This document shows, piece by piece, positions 7,784 through 13,699 of a stretch of 13,699 nt of DNA. Source of the stretch: Bacilli bacterium (lineage in GTDB: Bacteria; Bacillota_I; Bacilli_A; RF39; UBA660); the NCBI GenBank assembly GCA_016295795.1, contig JAEDKN010000026.1:1-13699 (forward strand), written 5' to 3'. The first letter of the stretch is position 1; the number at the start of each line of letters is the position of its first letter. The notes under the pieces were generated by a model, which was given only the letters and a program-made list of their open reading frames with translations, was not told the origin of the DNA and did no database searches. The position numbers and the translations under genes were made by a program.

Positions 7784-9101
7784 ATTTTTTATAATCAAGT
7801 CCGATTTTTTTTGGTTTTCTTCTTATTAAAATGATTAAAATAACTAAATATGTTATTACTAATAAACTTCCCAATCCTAAAACTACATATAAATATATAT
7901 TTGTATCTTGTGATTTTGTATTTATTGTATTATTTGTATTACCTAAAAATCTTTGAACAGTATTCTCCTTAGAATCATACATATATGTATTTTTTTCTCC
8001 AGTTTCTGTATTTATACCTCTAAATATAGAATAGTTGGAATCTTTGTCATTTGTATATACTATTAAATCATTATCATTAATTTTTATAGTTGATTTAGTG
8101 TAACCATTAGGAATGTCAAACTCTTCATCAATAGGGGATATAGTAATTTTATTAAAGGTGAGTTCCTTATATATAGTATAAGTATTTTTATCTGTATTAT
8201 AAACATATAAATTAATGTTCCCCTCTTTATCTTTTAGACCAACTAGAGTATATTTTGTGATTCCATTTACAAATGCTGGGACTTCTTCGCCATTAATTTT
8301 TATAGTTGATTCTTCAAATAAAGAATTTGGTTTTGGAAGTTGTTCTTTTTTTCTTATTACATTGTATTTTTCGCCATTTACTGTTATTTCTATTGGATCC
8401 AACTCTTTAACAGTGGCATTAATTATATATTCTTTTGTATTTCCATTTTCTGCGATTACTTTAATTGTTATCTTGTTTGGACCTTCACTTACTTCTATTT
8501 CTCCATCACCATTTATAGTGGCTTCCGAATCCTCTTTGGTAGCATTTATTTTTATTTTTGTTGTATTGGCTGGAAGTTCAACATTATATTCCAATGTATT
8601 TTTATCGAACTTAGGAGATATTTCATATCCCTCTATTTCTAAGTTTTTTAGATAATTATTTGAACTATATGTTTTAATTGTTTTTTCTTTTATTGTGATT
8701 GTTTTAGTAACTTTAGAAAAGCTTATTTCTTCAGCGTTTACATTAATATTATTTCCTTTATCTCCCATTGATATTGAGATTGTTGCACTACCAGATTTTT
8801 TCGCTTTAAATTTTAGTGTTTTTGTAACTTTTCCTTGCCCATCAGTAGCACTGTCTGATTCTCCTTGAAAGTTAGTACTTCCACTTACTAATTGTAATTT
8901 GCTACTATCATAATTTATATAGGCTTGCCAATAAAATAATTTTGAACCACTTATAGTAAATGTTACTGAGAATGTATCCCCAACTTCCACTGAAGAATTT
9001 GAACTTATTGAATATTTACCACTTGCAGCGAATGTATTTATTGGTATTAAAAGGGTTAACCCAATTATAAAATAGCATAACGATTTTAAATACTTTTTCA
9101 T
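7782..9101 (-). CDS. Membrane-anchored cohesin-like and cadherin-like surface protein (439 aa)
   Basis: A signal peptide (residues 1-25, cut after TFA) leads to a cohesin-like domain at about 28-138, with VEVGDTFSVTFTI and the YDSSKLQLVS strand. A cadherin-like beta-sandwich follows at 150-233 (LKNLEIEGYEISPKFD to ENGNTKEYIINATV, PF12733-like). Two related modules come next, 265-312 and 336-385, both opening with STIKIN. A membrane helix at about 403-426 and RRKPKK anchor it, leaving everything outside. It carries no catalytic motif, so a receptor or scaffold role is likely. Its GGAGG site (9106-9110) lies within the 10-bp gap after the glucosaminidase-dockerin gene, so the two are cotranscribed. 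Binding of that dockerin is the obvious hypothesis, not shown by sequence alone. Confidence 0.8.
   Translation of the reverse strand: MKKYLKSLCYFIIGLTLLIPINTFAASGKYSISSNSSVEVGDTFSVTFTISGSKLFYWQAYINYDSSKLQLVSGSTNFQGESDSATDGQGKVTKTLKFKAKKSGSATISISMGDKGNNINVNAEEISFSKVTKTITIKEKTIKTYSSNNYLKNLEIEGYEISPKFDKNTLEYNVELPANTTKIKINATKEDSEATINGDGEIEVSEGPNKITIKVIAENGNTKEYIINATVKELDPIEITVNGEKYNVIRKKEQLPKPNSLFEESTIKINGEEVPAFVNGITKYTLVGLKDKEGNINLYVYNTDKNTYTIYKELTFNKITISPIDEEFDIPNGYTKSTIKINDNDLIVYTNDKDSNYSIFRGINTETGEKNTYMYDSKENTVQRFLGNTNNTINTKSQDTNIYLYVVLGLGSLLVITYLVILIILIRRKPKKIGLDYKK
7947..8096 (-). repeat. Second copy of an internal protein repeat
   Basis: This encodes residues 336-385 of the 439-aa surface protein (STIKINDNDL, then GINTETGEKNTYMYD). 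It is homologous to residues 265-312. An exact 20-nt match, 8075-8094 with 8291-8310, lies in frame, 216 bp (72 codons) apart. Confidence 0.7.
8166..8309 (-). repeat. First copy of an internal protein repeat
   Basis: This encodes residues 265-312 of the 439-aa surface protein (STIKINGEEV, then GLKDKEGNINLYVYNTD). It shares the STIKIN opening and the pattern 'Gly, charged turn, Asn, Tyr-x-Tyr/Asp' with the second copy. Confidence 0.7.
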
Positions 9102-9111
9102 TTTACCTCCA

Positions 9112-11127
9112 TTAAACTTGACTTATAGACATCGTTCCTAGCAAATATTTTCTAAGCAGCAATAAATCTTTTGCAGTAATAGAAGAAGCTCTTGTTAATC
9201 TGGCAGCCTCAAAATAAACGCCACTTAATGTTTTTTCTTTCAATAAATATTTTCGCATTACTAACAAGTCTTTTGCATCAATCTTTCCATCTCCGTTTAA
9301 ATCTCCATATATTACAACTTGAAAAGTCTTAGTTTCTTTATTACTTGTGATTGTGACTTTATCACCGGTTGCTAGTGCACCTGTTTTAGCTTTTCCGCTA
9401 TCAGTTGTTATTTTTATGTTACTTTTGTTATTTTGTTTTAGAACATTTTCTGAAAGAGTAGAAGTGGTAGTGCCTATTTTGAATCCATAAATATTACTAT
9501 TATTATTCTTTATAGAGAGATTAGTTAATATATTTGATATAGTTATTTCCTCTTCTACATTGTTATTTAGATTTTGCTTTCTTGTTATAGTTAAAGTGTA
9601 AGTTCTCTGTGCTCCATTTTGTGCTGTAACAATTATTTTTATGGTGTTTTTTCCAACATTTAAGTTTACATTTCCATCATTATCTACGCTTGCATTAGAA
9701 TTAACTGTTGTTGCCTCTATATTGATTTTAGATTTTTCGTATTCAACTTCACCTAAATCATAAGTTGTAGTAGAACCACTGAAATTAGTAATTGCTTTTG
9801 AATCAACCTTCAAACTTTTTAACCAGTTATTAGGATTACCTGTTGCTGGTAGAGAGGTTTTTGTAGGCATTCCTATATAGACAGGAATCGAAAAAACTAA
9901 TGCTTCATTGCTTATTCCCATACTATTATATGAAGCAGATGTCGTCGCAGAAGGAGAAACCAATGCTTTTATATCTGTCATATATTGATGCCAAACTCCA
10001 GTTGTAGTAGTAGGGGAAGTATTCCATTTTTGAAAATATCTAGTATATTGACCTTTGCTTATATAACCATCTACAATCCATTCGGCACCACCAACAATTG
10101 CCTTTTGTTGAGTATTCCATCCAGCATTTTTTGAATAAGCCAATCCATTATAAACAGGATTTGAACCACTTGTTGCGCCAATATTATAGAAATTATAGTA
10201 TCCGTCATAGTTAACACCATTATAAGTTCCTGCTTTTCCACTAGTTGCAGTTCCAGATTCAAGACCAACTTCTTGTCTTGATAGTGCAGCTAAGTAAACA
10301 GGAGACACGTTATGTTTTTGAGCAGCTTCTATATAATATTTTATATAATTGTTATAAAAATCTGTATATAATATTTTCTTTACCACATCACTTGTTTGAT
10401 AAGATTCGTAATAAGTTAAATCTTCAAACATAAATATTCCTGATTCTGTTAAAAAATTTCTTGGATCCATATAATAAGCTATAGTTTGTTCATTTGCTTG
10501 AAACCATGTTGAACCGTCTTTTGCGACAAATTTATCAGTAGCATAATTATAATAACTACTTCCTGTATTTAAATATCCTTGTAATCCATTTTTTACTCCT
10601 GTTGAAGTTACTTGATATAGGCTTCTACCACTAGCATTTTCTTGATCTAGTGCATTGGCCCATGTATATTTAGCTTTAACAGCTTTGAACACCCAATTCG
10701 GATGAGCCTTATGTAATGTTTTTAATTTGTCCCAATAACTCGTAGGGAAGCCTTGATTTGTTAAATATTCCTCAAATTCTTTATCAGTCATAGAGGCCAT
10801 TTCTGATGAAGAAACCTCTCCTGTATCCGTTATTATTATATATTGACTACAAACATAACCTGAAATATTACCAGATGTTATATAATACCATACTTTAGTA
10901 GGACAACCAGTTGAAGAATCTGCGGTTGATTTTGTACTTATTATATTTACTTCGGTTTTAAAAGATAAAGTTCCCACTTTAGAATAAGTTGTTCCTGCAT
11001 CTTTTCGCACATTTAAACCGTTAGTAGCATCTACATATCCTTTTTGCGTTGCTGAAAAAACAGAAGTATAACTACAAAAAATGAATAAAGCAAATAATAA
11101 TGAACTGATTTTTTTGTGCTTTTTCAT
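9112..11127 (-). CDS. Secreted SH3b-glucosaminidase with C-terminal dockerin
   Basis: A 671-aa exported peptidoglycan hydrolase that would cut the glycan chain at N-acetylglucosamine. In order: signal peptide 1-26; SH3b wall-binding domain about 28-100 (NGLNVRKDAGTTYSKVG); linker; a glucosaminidase domain about 140-390 with the probable catalytic Glu286 in ALSRQEVGLESG, plus YNFYNIGA and GWNTQQKAIVGGAEWI motifs of LytD/GH73-like enzymes; a cadherin-like sandwich about 434-516; a beta-rich module about 530-605; and a type I dockerin 607-665. Dockerin half one (DLNGDGKIDAKD) is a perfect calcium loop; half two (643-654) has lost its ligands. A GGAGGT site at 11133-11138 and a strong promoter precede it. 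It is first in an operon with the cohesin-like protein, which could hold the enzyme at the surface. Confidence 0.9.
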   Translation of the reverse strand: MKKHKKISSLLFALFIFCSYTSVFSATQKGYVDATNGLNVRKDAGTTYSKVGTLSFKTEVNIISTKSTADSSTGCPTKVWYYITSGNISGYVCSQYIIITDTGEVSSSEMASMTDKEFEEYLTNQGFPTSYWDKLKTLHKAHPNWVFKAVKAKYTWANALDQENASGRSLYQVTSTGVKNGLQGYLNTGSSYYNYATDKFVAKDGSTWFQANEQTIAYYMDPRNFLTESGIFMFEDLTYYESYQTSDVVKKILYTDFYNNYIKYYIEAAQKHNVSPVYLAALSRQEVGLESGTATSGKAGTYNGVNYDGYYNFYNIGATSGSNPVYNGLAYSKNAGWNTQQKAIVGGAEWIVDGYISKGQYTRYFQKWNTSPTTTTGVWHQYMTDIKALVSPSATTSASYNSMGISNEALVFSIPVYIGMPTKTSLPATGNPNNWLKSLKVDSKAITNFSGSTTTYDLGEVEYEKSKINIEATTVNSNASVDNDGNVNLNVGKNTIKIIVTAQNGAQRTYTLTITRKQNLNNNVEEEITISNILTNLSIKNNNSNIYGFKIGTTTSTLSENVLKQNNKSNIKITTDSGKAKTGALATGDKVTITSNKETKTFQVVIYGDLNGDGKIDAKDLLVMRKYLLKEKTLSGVYFEAARLTRASSITAKDLLLLRKYLLGTMSISQV

Positions 11128-11156
11128 ACTATACCTCCATCCTATATTCTAAATAA

Positions 11157-11185
11157 ATTATATCCTATAAGAGTATAAAAGTCCA
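11157..11185 (-). promoter_or_regulatory. Strong promoter for the glucosaminidase-cohesin operon
   Basis: On the minus strand TGGACT (11180-11185), a 17-bp spacer and TATAAT (11157-11162). Transcription should start near 11150, about 23 nt before the ATG. The layout matches the rnj promoter (TGGACA, 17 bp, TATAAT). Confidence 0.8.
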
Positions 11186-11253
11186 TTTTTTCGACATGTT
11201 TCACAGTATTTAATTCATAATTATACATATTTTTACATATAATATTTTTGTTG

Positions 11254-11318
11254 ATTCAAATAGTAATAAATTAGTACTTTTTGTCAAATTCTGTCTAATT
11301 AAGTGTAAACTATTGAAT
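11254..11318. repeat. Nested imperfect inverted repeats upstream of rpoZ
   Basis: Outer arms ATTCAAATAGT (11254-11264) and ACTATTGAAT (11309-11318) match with one bulged base. Inner arms AATTAGTAC (11269-11277) and GTCTAATT (11293-11300) also match with one bulged base. The right outer arm abuts the putative rpoZ -10 box. Chance is possible in such AT-rich DNA; an operator is conceivable. Confidence 0.3.
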
Positions 11319-11324
11319 TATAAT
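11319..11324 (+). promoter_or_regulatory. Probable -10 box of the rpoZ promoter
   Basis: TATAAT at 11319-11324 lies 38 bp before the rpoZ start codon. No good -35 is found 16-18 bp upstream (11295-11302 is AT-rich and unlike TTGACA), so the promoter may be weak or activator-dependent. Confidence 0.45.
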
Positions 11325-11362
11325 ACAAATGAGGTTATTCTTAAAATAGGGAGTGTGATAAA

Positions 11363-11575
11363 GTGATATATCCATCTATTGATAAGCTATTAAACATAGT
11401 GGATTCTAAATATCAATTAGTACATATTGCAGCAAGGAGAAGTAAAGAAATGTTTAAAACAGGACATTATCAAATGTCTTTAAACAAATATGTTTCTTCA
11501 AAAAATATTGGAAGAGCATTAGAAGAGGTTGCTGAGGGCTTGATTACTGTAATAGATAATACAAAAACTACTTAG
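11363..11575 (+). CDS. rpoZ: RNA polymerase omega subunit
   Basis: A 70-aa protein with the omega signature: MIYPSIDKLLNIVDSKYQLVHIAARR at the N-terminus, followed by the conserved NIGRALEEVAEGLI helix near 49-62. Omega helps assemble RNA polymerase by clamping the beta-prime subunit. The start is GTG, 8 nt after AGGGAGT (11348-11354); the fit of residues 2-5 to other omega proteins supports it. In Bacilli rpoZ usually sits in a gmk-rpoZ-coaBC-priA block. Here it stands alone between a divergent surface operon and recX, with its own terminator. Confidence 0.92.
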   Translation: MIYPSIDKLLNIVDSKYQLVHIAARRSKEMFKTGHYQMSLNKYVSSKNIGRALEEVAEGLITVIDNTKTT

Positions 11576-11586
11576 TAGTTTTTTTT
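11563..11586 (+). terminator. Intrinsic terminator of rpoZ
   Basis: AAAAACTAC (11563-11571) pairs with GTAGTTTTT (11575-11583) around the loop TTA, and the T-run reaches 11586. The rpoZ TAG (11573-11575) spans the loop and the first base of the descending arm. Confidence 0.85.
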
Positions 11587-11594
11587 AAAACAGT

Positions 11595-11624
11595 TTGACG
11601 AACTATTGTTTAATATGATATAAC
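11595..11624 (+). promoter_or_regulatory. Promoter for recX with extended -10
   Basis: TTGACG (11595-11600), an 18-bp spacer and TATAAC (11619-11624), with TG at 11616-11617 forming an extended -10. It follows the rpoZ terminator directly, so recX is probably a separate unit. Confidence 0.65.
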
Positions 11625-11635
11625 TTGATTGTAAT

Positions 11636-11641
11636 GGAGGT
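11636..11641 (+). promoter_or_regulatory. Ribosome binding site fixing the recX start
   Basis: GGAGGT ends 4 nt before the ATG at 11646. In-frame ATGs at 11625 and 11634 lie upstream of or against this site and have no site of their own. Confidence 0.85.
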
Positions 11642-11645
11642 CTAT

Positions 11646-12383
11646 ATGGAAATAGTCAAGTTTATAAAACAGAGAAATGGAGAGTATAAACTCGTTTTAG
11701 AAAATGATGAGGTTATATCTTTGCATGAAGATTTAATATTAAAAAGCGAATTGTTATTAAAAAGAAAAATTTCCTCTGAAGAAATAAAAAAATTGTTAGA
11801 AGAAAATAAAGACTATATTGCATATTCTAAAGCTCTCAAATATATAGGAATAAAAATGAGAAACGAATCCGAGGTTAGAAGTTATTTATTAAAACTAGGG
11901 GTTTCTAGTAAAGTCATAGATGATGTTGTAACAAGATTACGTTCTAATGGATATTTGAATGATAGAGAATATGCTAAAGCATATATTAATGATCGTATTT
12001 CGCTTAGCAATGATGGACCTTATAAGATTATTAAGCATTTAAGCACACTCAACATCAATAAAGAAGATATAAATGATTTAATTAAGATTTTTGATATAAA
12101 TACTCAAAGGGAAAAAATAAATAAATTAATTAATAAATATCTAAAAGCAAATAATAATAATGGTTCTTACTTAATAAAACAAAAGATACATTATAATTTA
12201 GTTAACCTTGGATATGATAGGGATTTAATAATAGAGGAGTTATCTAAACTTGATATAGATGACAGCGAAAATTTGAAAAAAGAGTATGATAAGCTATATA
12301 AAAAATTGTCAAAGAAATATTCTGGTAGCGAACTTGAATACAAAATAAAACAAAAACTTTTTCAAAAGGGATTTAGAGTATAA
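11646..12383 (+). CDS. recX: RecX-family regulator of RecA
   Basis: RecX binds RecA filaments and limits recombination and SOS activity. The 245-aa protein is all-helical by sequence with the family's three-helix repeats. The signature LRSNGYLNDREYAKAYINDR at about 98-117 is the best conserved RecX motif, and SYLLKLGVSSKVIDDVV just before it matches the first repeat. The N-terminal 55 residues resemble the extension of Bacilli RecX proteins. The start at 11646 is set by GGAGGT; a frame opening at 11625 would add seven residues. recA is not in the window. An insertion sequence begins about 41 bp after the stop. Confidence 0.88.
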   Translation: MEIVKFIKQRNGEYKLVLENDEVISLHEDLILKSELLLKRKISSEEIKKLLEENKDYIAYSKALKYIGIKMRNESEVRSYLLKLGVSSKVIDDVVTRLRSNGYLNDREYAKAYINDRISLSNDGPYKIIKHLSTLNINKEDINDLIKIFDINTQREKINKLINKYLKANNNNGSYLIKQKIHYNLVNLGYDRDLIIEELSKLDIDDSENLKKEYDKLYKKLSKKYSGSELEYKIKQKLFQKGFRV

Positions 12384-12417
12384 AAAAAAATCCACTCTTT
12401 CTGTATGAAGTTGTAAG

Positions 12418-12456
12418 ATAAAAGTGTACACAAAAAAAGTGTATGCTTTTATTTTT
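12418..12456 (+). terminator. Hairpin terminator at the insertion-sequence left end
   Basis: ATAAAAGTGTACAC (12418-12431) pairs over 14 positions, including two G-U wobbles, with GTGTATGCTTTTAT (12439-12452) around an A7 loop, then T to 12456. It would end recX transcripts and also block outside transcription from entering the transposase genes. Its ascending arm includes the likely IS terminus. Confidence 0.7.
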
Positions 12457-12484
12457 GTTATAATTAAGATAAGGAGTTGAGAAT

Positions 12485-12832
12485 ATGGCTAGTAAAGGTC
12501 AAAAATTTAAACAATGGACACCAGAAGAAAAATACAAATTAATTGAACCATTATTAACAATGGAAAAAGGTTCAAGAACATATTCAAGAGAAATTGGAAT
12601 CAATTCAGGATTACTTTATGCTTGGGTTAAAAAATATCGAGAAAAAGGCATGGAAGGATTAGCAAACAAAAAGAAACCTGGAAATCCATTATCCAAATAT
12701 TCTTCGAAAAAAAACTTAACTAAAGAAGAACGATTAGAATATGAAAATATGAAATTAAGAATCGAGAATGAAATGTTAAAAAAAGGATTCCTAATGAAAG
12801 AAGATGGTACGTATGTAAAATTCACGAAGTAA
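12485..12832 (+). CDS. IS3-family OrfA, DNA-binding transposase subunit
   Basis: A 115-aa basic protein. Residues about 13-65 form a helix-turn-helix of the IS3/IS150 type (EEKYKLIEPLL, then YSREIGINSGLLYAWVKKYREKGMEGL, cf. the HTH_28 group), which recognises the element's ends. A C-terminal heptad helix (LEYENMKLRIENEMLKKG) would pair OrfA with OrfAB. AAGGAG (12471-12476) lies 8 nt before the ATG, and a TATAAT-like box lies at 12459-12464. Alone, OrfA typically represses or modulates transposition; fused to OrfB by frameshift it supplies the DNA-binding part. Confidence 0.88.
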   Translation: MASKGQKFKQWTPEEKYKLIEPLLTMEKGSRTYSREIGINSGLLYAWVKKYREKGMEGLANKKKPGNPLSKYSSKKNLTKEERLEYENMKLRIENEMLKKGFLMKEDGTYVKFTK

Positions 12833-13699
12833 CACAAACTAAATATGAAATAATTGAATTATTAAGTAAAGAATATAATATCAAATCTATGTGTGAATTA
12901 TTAAAAGTATCCAGATCAGGATACTATAAATGGTTAAAAAATAAAGATATATTAAATAATTATGAATTAATAAGAAAAGATTTAGGTGTATTAATAATAG
13001 ACATTCATAAAAGAAAGCCAAGTTATGGATATCATAGAATAAATGCAGTAATTAGATACAATACAGGTTGGGTTGTATCAGATAATTTAGTACATAAAAT
13101 ATGCAAATTATTAAATATTAAATCAAAAGCTAAACATTATAAATATAAACGTCCAGGAGAAGAATCTATTAAATATGCAAATATTATTAATGGTAATTGG
13201 AATACATCTAGACCGTTTGAAAAGGTCGTTTCTGATACAACTACATTTTGGTTTAAGAAAAGAAAATATGATTGGACTTTCTACTTAGATATATTTAATA
13301 ATGAGATAGTTGGTTATGATGTAAGAGAATCAATGCATAGCAATGGTGTTTTGAACCATCGTGAAGCATTAAATAATATGTTAAATAACAAAATAAAAAG
13401 AGGGTACGAAAACCTTAATACTATTGTCCATACAGATCAAGGAGCCGTTTATTCCTCAGTGTCATTTAACAATATATTTAATTCTTATAAAGTTACCAGA
13501 TCAATGTCTAGAGCTGGCACACCAACAGATAACCCAGTAATTGAATCTAAAAATGGCTGGATTAAAAAAGAAATGTATATAAATGATTATAACACAGTTC
13601 AAGAATTTATTGATGATATAGTTTGGGATAATAACAATTATCGTCCAAGTTTTGCATTACAATATAAAAACCCAGTTGAGTATAGAACCCAACTAGGTT
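12772..13699 (+). CDS. IS3-family OrfB transposase, DD(35)E catalytic part (partial at 3' end)
   Basis: The catalytic half of the IS3 transposase, open in the -1 frame relative to orfA from 12772, after an in-frame TGA at 12769-12771, to the window end. The first in-frame ATG is not until 12889, which would remove 39 codons, so it is most likely made as an OrfAB fusion by slipping at A7. An HTH_21-like segment (KSMCELLKVSRSGYYKWL) comes first, then RKPSYGYHRI. The rve core has D at 13234 (VVSDTT), D at 13435 (HTDQG) and E at 13543 (NPVIESKNGW). The last two are separated by 35 residues, the exact IS3 signature. The final residues NPVEYRTQLG are the usual near-end motif, so only a few codons are missing. 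Confidence 0.9.
12778..12784 (+). promoter_or_regulatory. Programmed -1 frameshift site of the insertion sequence
   Basis: In the orfA frame the text reads TTA AAA AAA GGA, giving the slippery heptamer A-AAA-AAA. A one-base backward slip leaves orfA and continues in orfB as AGG ATT CCT. It lies in the 61-nt overlap (12772-12832), where IS3 elements place their A6G/A7 signals. Confidence 0.75.

Larger units (their letters stand above)
12425..13699 (+). mobile_element. IS3-family insertion sequence, left part (cut off by the window end)
   Basis: The element has the IS3 plan: orfA with a helix-turn-helix and zipper, an overlapping orfB in the -1 frame, a slippery A-run, and a DD(35)E transposase. 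The left tip is probably the TGTACAC at 12425, because IS3 elements begin with TG, but the terminal repeat cannot be confirmed without the right end, which lies beyond 13699. The frames are open, so the copy may be active. It sits between genes and breaks no visible reading frame. Confidence 0.88.

Noticed and set aside
7727..7798. A 24-residue N-terminal extension of the LCP protein starting at 7798
   Set aside because: It overlaps the end of the upstream gene and its terminator and has no ribosome site, while the ATG at 7726 has CAGGAGGA at good spacing and begins a normal membrane-protein N-terminus.
8215..8655. Open frame of 146 codons on the plus strand inside the 439-aa surface protein gene (and another at 8340-8642)
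   Set aside because: Antisense to a well-supported gene, with hydrophobic low-complexity translation from AT-rich codons, no ribosome site and no recognisable motif.
11625..11645. A longer RecX start at 11625
   Set aside because: The GGAGGT at 11636-11641 would then lie inside the coding sequence, and it is correctly placed for the ATG at 11646.
12376..12402. AGAGT/ACTCT hairpin just after recX as its terminator
   Set aside because: Only 5 bp with a long A-rich loop and a poor U-tail; the hairpin at 12418-12456 is much stronger.
12616..12837. Minus-strand open frame over IS orfA
   Set aside because: Antisense shadow, no ribosome site; orfA and its frameshift to orfB explain the region.
1..13699. 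CRISPR arrays, tRNA or rRNA genes, riboswitches, phage genes or a toxin-antitoxin pair
   Set aside because: No regularly spaced repeats, cloverleaf or conserved rRNA stretches, riboswitch leaders or such gene families were recognised on either strand.

Overview
The window is AT-rich DNA (about 30% GC by eye) from a low-GC Gram-positive (Bacillota/Mycoplasmatota-related) bacterium. The reasons are RNase Y and RNase J, strong GGAGG ribosome binding sites, TTGACA/TATAAT-type promoters, U-tailed intrinsic terminators, an LCP wall-polymer ligase and a short omega subunit. TGA is not read as tryptophan: long genes are intact in the standard code and all tryptophans are TGG. The organism makes peptidoglycan, so it is not a wall-less mollicute. 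The cohesin/dockerin-type surface proteins suit an uncultured gut Bacilli or Clostridia lineage, but that placement is inference.

Left part (1-3905, plus strand): the tail of an unidentified gene ends at a UUCG-loop terminator. A small sigma factor without an evident region 3 follows, then an RNase Z-like metallo-beta-lactamase-fold protein. A consensus promoter then drives rny (RNase Y), followed 8 bp later by a membrane-anchored cohesin-like protein. This block converges on rnj at a bidirectional terminator.

Middle part (3888-11185, minus strand): from right to left, one strong promoter drives a secreted SH3b-glucosaminidase-dockerin protein (671 aa) and, 10 bp later, a membrane-anchored cohesin-like/cadherin-like protein (439 aa). 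After a terminator that seems to overlap a promoter comes a 686-aa LCP protein with a substrate-binding-like insert and two C-terminal PASTA domains. Then comes rnj (RNase J) with its own promoter. The first three look like a cell-surface module: a wall hydrolase that may dock on a membrane receptor, next to a ligase that attaches polymers to the wall.

Right part (11186-13699, plus strand): rpoZ (GTG start) and recX each have their own signals. They are followed by the left end of an IS3-family insertion sequence with overlapping orfA and orfB, an A7 frameshift site and a DD(35)E transposase. The window ends just short of the transposase C-terminus.

The points most worth following are the possible dockerin-cohesin wall-hydrolase anchoring system, the LCP-PASTA fusion, the two-region sigma factor, and a recurring design in which stop codons sit inside or touch the terminator hairpin.
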